A program made the translations under genes and the position numbers. The notes under the pieces are model-generated. The model had not been told where the DNA came from. It searched no databases and saw only the letters and a list, made by a program, of their open reading frames with translations. A stretch of 64,000 bases of DNA from Streptomyces massasporeus. Its GTDB lineage: Bacteria > Actinomycetota > Actinomycetes > Streptomycetales > Streptomycetaceae. Shown piece after piece: positions 1-14,103 of the stretch (its first letter is position 1; each line of letters starts with the position of its first letter). The stretch covers positions 1 to 64,000 of the forward strand of contig NZ_BMSE01000026.1 of NCBI RefSeq assembly GCF_014648995.1. Reading direction: 5' to 3'.

Positions 1-6065
<6,065 letters not shown>

Positions 6066-6119
6066 AGCCACTCACCCTCAATACGTTTATGAAAATCGAT
6101 GCGAAACGCGGAGGTACCT

Positions 6120-6170
6120 TTCTAACAGCGCACTTTCGGCCGGAACAACGACCGTTGCAGAAAGCTGCCA
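6120..6170 (-). promoter_or_regulatory. Promoter with cluster-specific 17-bp motif, NRPS operon
   Basis: On the minus strand, TGGCAGCTTTCTGCAAC (6170-6154) is followed by 5 bp, TTGTTC (-35, 6148-6143), a 17-bp spacer and TTAGAA (-10, 6125-6120). The NRPS start lies 55 nt further on. The same motif with the same 5-bp offset to a TTG element recurs ahead of three other operons in this cluster, which suggests an activator site touching the -35 region. It also lies 35 nt from the divergent gene starting at 6206. Confidence 0.6.
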
Positions 6171-6205
6171 ACCCGCCGCCGGGATACGCGTGCTAGCGTC
6201 GCCGC

Positions 6206-6757
6206 ATGAGCGATGACACGGAATCCGCAGGTACTTTGATAGACCGTCACATGCCTCGATGGCATTTTCGTGAGCGTCATTGGGTGGCGGTGTCGGCACC
6301 GCGCGAGGAGGTGCTGCGGGCAGCCCGGGAGATCACCTGGCGCGAGGCGCCGGTGGCCCGTTTCCTCCTCGCGTTCACCCGTAACAAGCTGCGGCCCGAG
6401 GGCCGGGTGCTGGACGACTTCGCGATGGGCGGGGACACCGTACTGGCCTTGTCGGACGACGAGTTGCTGTACGGCGGCATCGGTTCGCAGGCCGGTCCGG
6501 TACGGCCCGAGCAGCCGATGCACGAGGCGCTGCGCGACTACGCGGAGCCCGGCTGCACGAAGGTCGTGTTCAATATGCGGTACGCCGGAGGAATTCTGTC
6601 GACGGAGACCAGGATTCTGGCCACCGACGAGCGGACCCGGCGCAGTTTCGGGCGGTACTGGAGGCTGATCCGGTTCCCGAGCGGAATCATCAGGATCGCC
6701 TTGCTGTCCGCCGTCAAGCGGCGGGTCGACATCCGGCCTGAAGGTGCGAGGAATTAA
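6206..6757 (+). CDS. SRPBCC/START-like hypothetical protein
   Basis: 183-residue soluble protein, no signal peptide or membrane segment. The C-terminal run (TDERTRRSFGRYWRLIRF... SGIIR) resembles uncharacterised SRPBCC-type proteins of actinomycetes that bind hydrophobic ligands; I recognise the family only loosely. It is divergent from the NRPS at 6065, and its 3' end overlaps the 3' end of the next NRPS gene by 4 nt (convergent), with no room for a terminator. A TAGCGT box lies 6 nt ahead of the ATG, so the transcript could be leaderless. It is the only plus-strand gene inside the minus-strand half of the cluster, so a role in biosynthesis is uncertain. Confidence 0.75.
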   Translation: MSDDTESAGTLIDRHMPRWHFRERHWVAVSAPREEVLRAAREITWREAPVARFLLAFTRNKLRPEGRVLDDFAMGGDTVLALSDDELLYGGIGSQAGPVRPEQPMHEALRDYAEPGCTKVVFNMRYAGGILSTETRILATDERTRRSFGRYWRLIRFPSGIIRIALLSAVKRRVDIRPEGARN

Positions 6758-9486
6758 CTCCGGGCATTTCTTACGAGTTCGATGAACCGGCCTGCCGTCG
6801 AATTGCGGTACAAGTCCTGGGTGGTCACCTTCGGCAGGCCCTGTTCCCGCATCTCGCGGAGCACCCGGATGACCAGCAGGGAATTGCCGCCGAGTTCGAA
6901 GAAGTTGTCCTGGGAGGTGACGTCCGCGTTCAGGGCGTGGCTCCAGAGTTTCAGGATCTGCGCGGCCAGCGGGTCGTCGTCCTCGTTGGCGGACCCGGCG
7001 GTCACCGGGGCCCCGGCGGCGGGCGCGGACCGTGCGGGGGCGCCAGGGGCGGGCAGGGCGGCGGTGTCCACCTTGCCGTTGATGGTGAGCGGCAGGGCGT
7101 CCAGCTCGGTGACGGTCGCGGGGACCATGTAGGAGGGCAGCATGCCGCGGGCGTGGGCGAGCAGTTCGGCGGTGCCGGCCGGGCCCCGCAGCGTCACATA
7201 CGCGTCGATGCGGGCGGTGGCGGGGTCGCCGGGCACATCGTGGCCGAGGACCGTGGCGGCGCCGGTGACCTCGGGGTGGCTGAGCAGGACGTTGCGGATC
7301 TCGTCCAGTTCGATGCGGTGCCCGCGCACCTTGACCTGGCTGTCCAGCCGGCCCAGGTGGTCAAGGCTCCCGTCGGGGCGCAGCCGGCCCCGGTCGCCGC
7401 TGCGGTAGATGCGGCCGCCGCCGTGGGGGTCGGTGACGAAGCGTTCGGCGGTGAGTTCCGGCTGCCCCAGGTAGCGGTCGGCTACACCGGCGCCGCCGAC
7501 GCAGATCTCCCCGGCGGCCCCGATCGGCAGCACCCGGCCGCGCGGGTCGCGCACCGACAGGGTCCAGCCGGGCAGCGCCGGACCGACCTGCCGTCCGGCG
7601 GCGAGCACGTCGTGCGGGGTCACCGTGTGGGCGGTGACGTGGACGGTGGTCTCGGTGATGCCGAACATGTTCACCAGCCGGCAGGCGGTGTGGGAGTGCC
7701 GGGCGAACCAGGGGACGAGCATCCGTACGTCGAGCGGCTCACCGCCGAAGATCACCAGCCGGAGGGTGAGCTCCGTGTCCGCGCGCCGGTCCGTCTCCAC
7801 GAGCTGGGCGAAGGCCGACGGGGTCTGGTTGAGCACGGTGACCCGCTCGCGGGAGAGCAGGTCGTGGAACTGCTCGGTGTCCCGGGCGGTCCAGTAGTCC
7901 ACGACGACCAGCCGGCCGCCGGTGAGCAGGCAGCCCCAGATCTCCCATACCGAGAAGTCGAAGGCGCTGGAGTGAAACAGCGTCCACACGTCGTCGCCGG
8001 TGAGCCGGAAGTCCTCGCGGGTGGCGTCGACGAGGGCCGCGACACTGCGGTGCGGCACCACCACTCCCTTGGGGCGGCCGGTGGAGCCGGAGGTGTAGAT
8101 GACGTAGGCGGGCGCCGAGGGGTCCTCGGGGCGCGGCGGGGCGGGCGGCTCGGCGGCGCCGAGGGCGCGCAGGGCGGCGGGGGTGACCGTGCGGACGGCG
8201 GACGATCCCGGAAGGATTCCGTCGGAGGCGACGACCACCTCGGCGCCCGCGTCGTCCACGGTGTAGCGCAGCCGCTCCGGCGGGTGGCCCAGGTCCATCG
8301 GCACATACGCGCAGCCCGCCTTGAGCACGCCGAGGAGGGTGACCACGAGGTCGGCGTCCCGCTCCAGGGCGACGCCGACCATGGACCCGGGGGCTACGTC
8401 GAGGGACCTGAGCCCGGCGGCGGTCTGCTCGGCACGGGCGTCGAGTTCGGCGTAGGTGAGGCGGGTGTCCCCGGCGGTGAGCGCGATCGCGTCGGGCCGT
8501 TCGCGGGCCACGTCGGCGAACAGTCCGTCCACGGTGCGGGCGGTGGCCTCGGGCGGCCCGGCGGGCGGGGTGACGCCGAGCCGCAGCACGTGCTCGCGTT
8601 CCTCGGGCGTCAGCAGGTCAACCGTGTCGAGCGGGGCCTCGGGCCGGTCGGCCAACTGGACGGCGACGTGGGCGACATGGGCGGCGAACCGCTCGGCGAC
8701 GCAGGGGTTCAGGTCTCCGTGGCCGTAGTGCAGGACGGCGGAGACCGTGCCGTCGGGGTGCCGGGTGGCGTGCAGCAGTCCGGGCAGTGCGGGGGCGAGG
8801 TACGGCAGATGCCGCTGCCCGGGGATACCGTCCTCGACGAGGACGCCGATGCCGGACGGCAGGCGGGGAGTGTCACTGCCCGGGGTGGTGCGCTGCCGCC
8901 ACTCGCCGGTGAACTCCGCGGCCGTCCGCGTCTCGTCGACCTGCTCACCCTCGCCGTAGCGGGCGAGCACCAGGGCGACGGAGGCGTGCAGCAGCGCCGT
9001 GCCGGCGGTCACCGCCGGCCCGCTCAGCGGAACGGCCACCTCGCCGGCGCGGCCCGCGGCGGACGGATCGCCGAGGCCCCACTCCAGCGCGGGCCGGTCG
9101 GCATCCGCAGGACGGGGTGTGCCCGCGCCGTCGGGCCAGTGGGCGAGCACCAGGGGGTCCGGGCCGCCGAGGGCGAGGTGGCGGCGGGCCACCAGGACCA
9201 GAGTGGCGTCGGCGTCGGGGTCACCGTCGGCGGGGCGCAGCAGCACGGCCCGCAGCGGCGGCCCGCCCCGCCGCAGCGGCCGCAGGGCCTCCCGGTGAAC
9301 CCGGGCTCGGACGGCGTCGTCGTCGGCTCCCCGCGGCAGGGTCTCCTCCCACAGCCGCAGCCCGTCCGGCTCCGGCAGGATTCCCGCCGCCCCGTCGCGC
9401 AGGCGCCGCCGCAGTGCGGCGGGATCGACGGGGCCCGGCATCCGGACCACCAGGCTGTGGCAGGACGCGGCCTGACTTCGGGACAT
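6754..9486 (-). CDS. Trans-acting NRPS: degenerate C domain, adenylation (predicted Thr), carrier
   Basis: 910 residues. The N-terminal ~300 residues look like a condensation domain remnant: where HHxxxDG should be, the sequence reads RRHLALGGPD, so peptide-bond formation is unlikely. The adenylation core has YTSGSTGRPKG near residue 467 and FGITETT; the specificity positions read D-F-W-N-I-G-M-V-H-K, the classic Thr code. The carrier domain (LGGNSL, Ser near 868) is C-terminal and there is no thioesterase. I infer that it loads Thr onto its own carrier, where the adjacent SDR may act. The aminoacyl group could then be passed to the A-less first module of the NRPS at 6065, as SyrB1/SyrC do for SyrE. 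ATG 9486 has AGGAG 8 nt upstream. Confidence 0.9.
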   Translation of the reverse strand: MSRSQAASCHSLVVRMPGPVDPAALRRRLRDGAAGILPEPDGLRLWEETLPRGADDDAVRARVHREALRPLRRGGPPLRAVLLRPADGDPDADATLVLVARRHLALGGPDPLVLAHWPDGAGTPRPADADRPALEWGLGDPSAAGRAGEVAVPLSGPAVTAGTALLHASVALVLARYGEGEQVDETRTAAEFTGEWRQRTTPGSDTPRLPSGIGVLVEDGIPGQRHLPYLAPALPGLLHATRHPDGTVSAVLHYGHGDLNPCVAERFAAHVAHVAVQLADRPEAPLDTVDLLTPEEREHVLRLGVTPPAGPPEATARTVDGLFADVARERPDAIALTAGDTRLTYAELDARAEQTAAGLRSLDVAPGSMVGVALERDADLVVTLLGVLKAGCAYVPMDLGHPPERLRYTVDDAGAEVVVASDGILPGSSAVRTVTPAALRALGAAEPPAPPRPEDPSAPAYVIYTSGSTGRPKGVVVPHRSVAALVDATREDFRLTGDDVWTLFHSSAFDFSVWEIWGCLLTGGRLVVVDYWTARDTEQFHDLLSRERVTVLNQTPSAFAQLVETDRRADTELTLRLVIFGGEPLDVRMLVPWFARHSHTACRLVNMFGITETTVHVTAHTVTPHDVLAAGRQVGPALPGWTLSVRDPRGRVLPIGAAGEICVGGAGVADRYLGQPELTAERFVTDPHGGGRIYRSGDRGRLRPDGSLDHLGRLDSQVKVRGHRIELDEIRNVLLSHPEVTGAATVLGHDVPGDPATARIDAYVTLRGPAGTAELLAHARGMLPSYMVPATVTELDALPLTINGKVDTAALPAPGAPARSAPAAGAPVTAGSANEDDDPLAAQILKLWSHALNADVTSQDNFFELGGNSLLVIRVLREMREQGLPKVTTQDLYRNSTAGRFIELVRNARS

Positions 9487-9554
9487 GGTCGGACTCCTGG
9501 GGTACGAGGCGGAATACGGGAGGAGGGGTAGAGGGTGTGGGCCGGGCGAGGGCT

Positions 9555-10424
9555 TCAGCGGGCGCTGAAGCCGCCGTCGACGGTGAGGGTGGTCCCGGTG
9601 ACCTGGCGGGAGTCGTCGCCGGCCAGCCAGAGGGCCGCCCCGGCGATGTCCTGCGGCTCGATGAGGGCGTTCATCGGCTGCGACTGCACGAAGATCTCCT
9701 CGTGTTCCTCGACGTCGACGTCCAGCGAGCGGGCGATCTCGGCGAGCATGCGGCCCTCGTGCAGCGGGTCGTCGCGCACGGAACCGGGGCACAGGGCGTT
9801 GACCCGCACCCGGAACGGCGCGTAGTCCAGGGCGGCGGCCTTGGTCAGCCCGATCAGGCCGTGCTTGGCGGCGACGTAGCCGGCGAAGTGCCGGTAGCCG
9901 ACGAGCCCGGCGGTGGACGCCACGTTGACGACGCTGCCGGAGCGCTGCTCGATCATGGCGGGGACGACGGCCTTCGTCATCCGCCAGGCGCCGGTGAGGT
10001 CGATGCCGACCATCAGGTCCCACTCGTCCTCGGCGATCTCGTGCACGGCCTTGCCGGACGGGGCGGCGATGCCCGCGTTGTTGAGCAGCACGTCCACCGT
10101 GCCGAAGCGGTCCAGCGCCAGCCCGGCGACGCGGTCCACGGCCGCGGGGTCGCGTACGTCGGCGGTAGCGGTGACGACGGCAGCGCCGTGCGCCCGGCAC
10201 AGCTCGGCGGTGTGGTCCAGCTGGCTGCCGCTGCCGAGCGGGTAGGGAACGCCGGGCAGGTCCTCGGCGACGTCGACGAGCACCAGGTCGGCACCCTCCG
10301 CGGCGAACCGTACGGCGCAGGAGCGGCCGAGGCCGCGGGCGGCGCCGGTCACCACGGCGGTCCGGCCGTGCAGTCTGCCGTCGGCCGGGGCGAGGGCGGC
10401 GGCCGGTCGGAGCGTCGTGGTCAT
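9555..10424 (-). CDS. SDR-family oxidoreductase, mycofactocin-coupled-SDR-like
   Basis: 289 residues. NAD(P)-binding TGAARGLG near residue 27, NNAG, catalytic Ser and YVAAK (Tyr-x-x-x-Lys), and the C-terminal VDGG of the classical SDR fold. The insert between strand 2 and helix 3 (PGVPYPLGSGSQLD) is like that of the mycofactocin-coupled SDR group, in which NAD often stays tightly bound. The ATG overlaps the stop of the upstream thioesterase gene (ATGA), and the Thr-NRPS lies directly downstream. An attractive but unproven role is oxidation of the Thr beta-hydroxyl on the carrier; a tailoring role on the polyketide is equally possible. Confidence 0.85.
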   Translation of the reverse strand: MTTTLRPAAALAPADGRLHGRTAVVTGAARGLGRSCAVRFAAEGADLVLVDVAEDLPGVPYPLGSGSQLDHTAELCRAHGAAVVTATADVRDPAAVDRVAGLALDRFGTVDVLLNNAGIAAPSGKAVHEIAEDEWDLMVGIDLTGAWRMTKAVVPAMIEQRSGSVVNVASTAGLVGYRHFAGYVAAKHGLIGLTKAAALDYAPFRVRVNALCPGSVRDDPLHEGRMLAEIARSLDVDVEEHEEIFVQSQPMNALIEPQDIAGAALWLAGDDSRQVTGTTLTVDGGFSAR

Positions 10425-11125
10425 GAGCGCGCCCCCGCGCCGATCGCGTCGATCAGGGACAGCGGGGACTCGGTGAGGTACATGTGCCCGCCGGGCAGTT
10501 CGGTGAGCCGGAAGGCGGCGGTGGTGGCCTGCCGCCACTCCTCCGCCCGGGCGCGGCTGACCAGCGCGTCGTCCGTGCCGCGCAGCGAGGTGATCGGGGT
10601 GCGCAGCGGCTCGTCGCCGGCGGGCTTGTAGTTCTCGTGCATCTCGACGTCGGCGCGCAGCACCGGCAACAACAGTTCCCGCAGGTCGGGGTCGGCGAGC
10701 GCGTCGTGCTCGTACCCGGCGAACTCGCGGACCCGGGCGAGGAACTCGTCGTCGGCGAGGCCGGTGGCGCGGTGGGTACGGCCGGTCCAGGGACCGGGTG
10801 AGCCGCTGACGTAGAGGTGGGTCAGCGTCACGGCCGGGTCGCGTTCCAGGCGCCGGGCGAGTTCGAAGGCGAGGACGGCGCCGAGGCTGTGGCCGAACAA
10901 CGCGACCGGGCCGGGCCCCGCCTGCTCGGCGGCGGTGCGGGCCAGATGGTCGGCGGCGTCGGCGACGTCGCGCAGCGGCTCCTCGACGAACAGTTCTTCG
11001 CGGCCCGGGAGCTGGAGCGGGACGATGCGCGGCGCGTGGCCGGGGAGGTCTTTCCAGGCGCGGTAGAAACCGGCGCCGCCCCCCGCGAAGGGGAGGCACA
11101 ACAGGGAGTGGGTCATCAGCGGCAT
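10421..11125 (-). CDS. Type II thioesterase (alpha/beta hydrolase)
   Basis: 234 residues, the usual length of a stand-alone GrsT/RifR-type thioesterase. The nucleophile elbow is GHSLG near residue 79, an acidic residue follows, and the catalytic His is in GGHMYL near the C-terminus. Such enzymes remove misloaded or stalled acyl groups from carrier domains; some SyrC-like relatives move aminoacyl groups between carriers, but those use Cys and here the nucleophile is Ser, so editing is the safer reading. First gene of an operon with the SDR and Thr-NRPS, transcribed from the motif-bearing promoter at 11190-11217. Confidence 0.88.
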   Translation of the reverse strand: MPLMTHSLLCLPFAGGGAGFYRAWKDLPGHAPRIVPLQLPGREELFVEEPLRDVADAADHLARTAAEQAGPGPVALFGHSLGAVLAFELARRLERDPAVTLTHLYVSGSPGPWTGRTHRATGLADDEFLARVREFAGYEHDALADPDLRELLLPVLRADVEMHENYKPAGDEPLRTPITSLRGTDDALVSRARAEEWRQATTAAFRLTELPGGHMYLTESPLSLIDAIGAGARS

Positions 11126-11189
11126 CGCTTTCTGGGAAGCGGTTTTTCCGTGAGCAGCCGGATGTCACGCTGTCAACGGTGCGGGGCAG

Positions 11190-11217
11190 GGGCAATGGGC
11201 GTTGCAGATAGCTGCCA
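11190..11217 (-). promoter_or_regulatory. Promoter with cluster-specific 17-bp motif, TE-SDR-NRPS operon
   Basis: On the minus strand, TGGCAGCTATCTGCAAC (11217-11201), 5 bp, then TTGCCC (11195-11190). One mismatch to the motif ahead of the NRPS at 6065 and identical spacing to the TTG. The -10 is not obvious (CAGCGT 17 bp downstream is weak). It lies about 65 nt ahead of the thioesterase start. Confidence 0.5.
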
Positions 11218-11245
11218 CCCCACCGCCCCTGCGCGCCGGGCGTCG

Positions 11246-11461
11246 TCAGGCGGCGTCCATGGCGTCGGCGAGGGACTTGGGACGCATGTCGCTCCAGTGG
11301 TCGTTGATGTAGTCGAGGGCGTCCTGCCTCCCGGTCTCGCCGTGCACCACGGTCCAGCCGGCAGGGACCTCGGCGAAGGCGGGCCACAGGGAGTGCTGGT
11401 TCTCGTCGTTGACCAGCACGAGGTAGCGGGCGTCGTCGTTCTCGAAGGGGTTGGTGGCCAT
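11246..11461 (-). CDS. MbtH-like adenylation-domain chaperone
   Basis: 71 residues with the MbtH signature: MATNPFEND start, the SLWPAF..VPAGW block and DALDYIN..W..MRPKSL. MbtH proteins bind NRPS adenylation domains and are often essential for their solubility or activity; the probable clients here are the Phe and Thr adenylation domains. It is the last gene of the long minus-strand PKS operon. ATG 11461 gives the canonical N-terminus; an upstream in-frame start would add a basic, unconserved extension. Confidence 0.95.
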   Translation of the reverse strand: MATNPFENDDARYLVLVNDENQHSLWPAFAEVPAGWTVVHGETGRQDALDYINDHWSDMRPKSLADAMDAA

Positions 11462-11508
11462 CGTTCGTTCCGTCCTTTGCGGTGGATGCGGTGAGCGGGC
11501 CGCGCGGG

Positions 11509-12129
11509 TCACGCGGTCCGGATCTTCAGGTGCTCGGCGAAGGCGGGGAGCCGGTCGACGCCCCAGAACTTGTCGAAGCCGGCGATGAAGAACGGCACGC
11601 CGAACACCCCGTCACGATGCAGAAGGTTCAGCGCCTCGAGGCCCTTCTCGCGCACGCCCGGGTCCTCGTGGGCGCGTTCCAGGACGACGGGGTCGACGCC
11701 GATGTCGCGGCCGATACGGGCCATGGTCAGCGGGTCGGAGATGTCCTCGCCCAACTCCCAGCGCGCCCGGTAGGCGGCGGCGATGAACTCGCGTCCGGCG
11801 CCGAGCGCCTCGGCGGCGAGGTAGGCGAGGTGGGAGACCTCCCAGCGCGGTGCGGGGTCCACCGGCCAGACCATCTCCAGGCCGCGGGCCCGGGCCAGCC
11901 GTCGCACGTCCTGGAGGATGTAGAGGTGCTTCTCCCTGGACATCGGGACGTACGGAAGTCTGACGTTGCCGCGCTCGAGTTCGTCCAGGGCCGGCTGGTC
12001 GGGCTCCCAGAACGGCAGCCACTCGATGCCGTCCGCCACGTCCGGGTAGCGCTCCAGCAGGTCCCGGTAGGCCATCCAGGAGTACGGGCTGCGGAAGGAG
12101 AAGTACCAGCGCGGTCCGCGTCGTGCCAT
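11509..12129 (-). CDS. DsbA-family / 2-hydroxychromene-2-carboxylate isomerase-like protein
   Basis: 206 residues of the DsbA/GST-kappa thioredoxin-like fold. The N-terminal SFRSPYSW replaces the CxxC of true DsbA, as in 2-hydroxychromene-2-carboxylate isomerases, and the C-terminal GVFGVPFFI carries the cis-Pro loop. Related isomerases occur in cinnamoyl-lipid and polyene type II PKS clusters (skyllamycin and WS9326A type), where they are proposed to isomerise a polyene double bond before ring closure. Here it lies between MbtH and the ketoreductase of the same polycistron. ATG 12129 has GGAGG 5 nt upstream. An E/Z isomerase role is inference from context. Confidence 0.82.
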   Translation of the reverse strand: MARRGPRWYFSFRSPYSWMAYRDLLERYPDVADGIEWLPFWEPDQPALDELERGNVRLPYVPMSREKHLYILQDVRRLARARGLEMVWPVDPAPRWEVSHLAYLAAEALGAGREFIAAAYRARWELGEDISDPLTMARIGRDIGVDPVVLERAHEDPGVREKGLEALNLLHRDGVFGVPFFIAGFDKFWGVDRLPAFAEHLKIRTA

Positions 12130-12168
12130 CACCGCCTCCAACGGTCGTCGAATACAGGAAAAGGGGGG

Positions 12169-12915
12169 TCAGATGGTGATGCCGCCGTCGATCTGCAGCA
12201 CGGCTCCGGTGATGTACGCGGCCCGGTCCGAGACCAGGTAGGCGACCAGGTCGGCGACCTCCTCGGCGGTGCCCATGCGGCGCAGCGGGATGGCGGCGAC
12301 GGCCTCCTTGCGGGCCTTGTCGTTCATCTCGGCGACCATGTCGGTGTCGATGAAGCCGGGCGCGACCGCGTTGACGCGGATGCCGGCGCGGCCGGTCTCC
12401 TTGGCCAGGGCGCGGGAGAAGCCGATGATCCCGGCCTTGGACGCCGAGTAGTTGGCCTGGGTGGCGTGGCCGTAGACCCCGGCGACGGAGGAGATGTTGA
12501 CCACGGCTCCGCTGCGACGCTTCATCATGCCGAACACCGCGGCGCGGCACACGTGGTAGACGCCGTCGAGGTTGGTGTCGATGACCTGCCGCCACTGGTC
12601 GTCGTCCATGAGGACGAGCGGGTTGTCGCGGGTGATGCCGGCGGCGGTGACGACCGCGTCGAGGGCGCCGAGCCGCTGCTCGGTCGTCTCGATCCAGGCG
12701 CGCACCGCTGCGGCGTCCGCGACGTCCACGCGGGTGCCGGTGATCGTCACGCCGAAGTCGTCGCCCTCCTTCTCCAGGGTGCGGGCGGCGGTGTCGTCCG
12801 AGCGGTAGCAGAAGGCGACGTGGAAGCCGTCGCGGGCGAGCGCCCGGACGGTGGCCCGGCCGATGCCGCGCGACCCGCCGGTGACGAGCGCCACCCGTGG
12901 GGTGCTGTCAGTCAT
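12169..12915 (-). CDS. 3-oxoacyl-ACP reductase (FabG-like ketoreductase)
   Basis: 248 residues, full-length FabG-type SDR. TGGSRGIG near residue 15, catalytic Ser in NISSV, YSASK near 160, and the C-terminal IDGG. It should reduce the beta-keto group of ACP-bound intermediates with NADPH after each ketosynthase cycle, supplying the dehydratase encoded next to it. KR plus DH without an enoyl reductase in the window predicts a conjugated polyene chain. Confidence 0.92.
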   Translation of the reverse strand: MTDSTPRVALVTGGSRGIGRATVRALARDGFHVAFCYRSDDTAARTLEKEGDDFGVTITGTRVDVADAAAVRAWIETTEQRLGALDAVVTAAGITRDNPLVLMDDDQWRQVIDTNLDGVYHVCRAAVFGMMKRRSGAVVNISSVAGVYGHATQANYSASKAGIIGFSRALAKETGRAGIRVNAVAPGFIDTDMVAEMNDKARKEAVAAIPLRRMGTAEEVADLVAYLVSDRAAYITGAVLQIDGGITI

Positions 12916-12937
12916 GGGTATCTCTCCTGATGGTTTG

Positions 12938-13417
12938 TCAGGTTTTGTCGGGGCGCAGGGCGGAGGCGGGGCGGAAGGCCATGACGATGCGCTCCACGGT
13001 CATCACCGGTTCGCCGGCCGAGCGGCACTCGCCCTCGAACAGCACGGTGTCGTCGACCCGCCGGTCGAGCCGGACCCGGTGTTCCAGGACCTCCCCCGGC
13101 AGCACGGGCCGGTGGAAGGCGACGCCGGTCATCCCGCCGAACAGCATCACCTGCCCCTGAAGCACGTCCGGGTTGGGGTCGTCCCAGGTGGCGAGGACCC
13201 CGGCGGCCTGGCACCAGGACTCCACCAGCAGCGTGGGCGGGTAGGCGAAGTCCTCCTCGGGGGTGTCCGGGCCGAGCTTCTCGTACCAGGGCTCGTTGCA
13301 CGTCACCGCCTTCAGCGCGGTCAGCCGCTCGCCGGGTACGACGTCGACGAGCCGGTCCACCAGCAGCATCGGGAAGCGGTGCGGCAGCCTGGCCCGGATC
13401 TCGCGCTGGCCCGTCAT
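12938..13417 (-). CDS. FabZ/FabA-like dehydratase subunit lacking the HFPG histidine
   Basis: 159 residues, hot-dog fold. LPHRFPMLLVDR and NEPW match the FabZ N-terminal region and LLVESWCQAAG carries the conserved Glu/Asp-position helix, but the catalytic HFPG segment is replaced by a longer EKLGPDTPEEDFAYPP stretch without the His. It overlaps by 4 nt the next gene upstream, which encodes a second hot-dog protein that does have the His. The pair is best read as a heteromeric beta-hydroxyacyl-ACP dehydratase in the type II PKS. Confidence 0.85.
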   Translation of the reverse strand: MTGQREIRARLPHRFPMLLVDRLVDVVPGERLTALKAVTCNEPWYEKLGPDTPEEDFAYPPTLLVESWCQAAGVLATWDDPNPDVLQGQVMLFGGMTGVAFHRPVLPGEVLEHRVRLDRRVDDTVLFEGECRSAGEPVMTVERIVMAFRPASALRPDKT

Positions 13418-13815
13418 GCCGCCGCCTCCCCGGCCGTCCGGCGGGTGTAGCGCAGCCGGACAGTGGCGGCCGGTCCGCGCCCGGTGCTGAGCCGGGCGCG
13501 GCACTGCCAGTCGCCGGCCGGGGTCTGCTTCCAGGTCATGTCGATGTCCACCACGTCGCCGGGGAAGACGGGCCCGGTGAACCGGGTCGACTCCACGGCG
13601 GCCAGCGCGGCCCCCTTGGCCTCGTCGGGCGCGGTCGCCAGGACGCCCTGGTGGGTGCACTCCACGAGACAGACGCCGGGGAAGATCGGGAAGCCCGGGT
13701 AGTGGCCGGGGAGCACGGTCTCCGCGGCGTCCACCGTGAAGCGGGCCGCGGTGCCGGACTCCCCCGACGGGGGCAGGACCTCGACCTGCCCGGCGAGCGG
13801 ACTGGCGGCGTTCAT
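13414..13815 (-). CDS. FabZ-like dehydratase subunit with catalytic HYPG
   Basis: 133 residues, hot-dog fold. LPGHYPGFPIFPGVCLVECTHQG aligns with the FabZ HFPG...E active-site segment, so the His is present, whereas the LPHRxPxLLVDR N-terminal block of FabZ is missing. It therefore complements the neighbouring subunit at 12938-13417. The start overlaps the stop of the upstream ACP gene and its own stop overlaps the start of the other subunit, so the ACP and the two subunits should be made in step. Confidence 0.83.
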   Translation of the reverse strand: MNAASPLAGQVEVLPPSGESGTAARFTVDAAETVLPGHYPGFPIFPGVCLVECTHQGVLATAPDEAKGAALAAVESTRFTGPVFPGDVVDIDMTWKQTPAGDWQCRARLSTGRGPAATVRLRYTRRTAGEAAA

Positions 13816-14063
13816 CAGGCGACCCGTGCCGTGTCGAGTTTGCCGAGGAGCAGGTCGTAGGCGCTCCGCAGGGTGACGATCTGCTTGAGGTCGGACTCCG
13901 GCAGCTTGATGCCGTACGTCTTCTCCAGGATGACGACGACCTCCAGGGCCATCAGGGAGTCGACCTCGAGGTCGTCGACCAAGCGGGCGTCGTCGGTCAC
14001 CTCGGCGACGTCGACGTCGAGCACCTGGGCCACGAGGGCGCGCAGTTCTTCCTTGTCCAGCAT
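13815..14063 (-). CDS. Acyl carrier protein (type II PKS)
   Basis: 82 residues, acidic, four-helix ACP pattern with the phosphopantetheine attachment Ser in VDSLMALE near residue 36. One of two free-standing ACPs of the cluster; the other is at 21651. Having two suggests separate roles, for example chain extension versus delivery to the NRPS or presentation to the sulfur-relay proteins. Coupled downstream to the dehydratase subunit by ATGA. Confidence 0.93.
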   Translation of the reverse strand: MLDKEELRALVAQVLDVDVAEVTDDARLVDDLEVDSLMALEVVVILEKTYGIKLPESDLKQIVTLRSAYDLLLGKLDTARVA

Positions 14064-14103
14064 GGTGGGTCCTTGGGGTCGAGGGCGGGTCGCGGTGGGG
14101 TGA

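Noticed and set aside
10421..11125. SyrC-like aminoacyl transferase
   Set aside because: The nucleophile is Ser in GHSLG, not the Cys used by SyrC-type shuttles; an editing thioesterase is the safer call.
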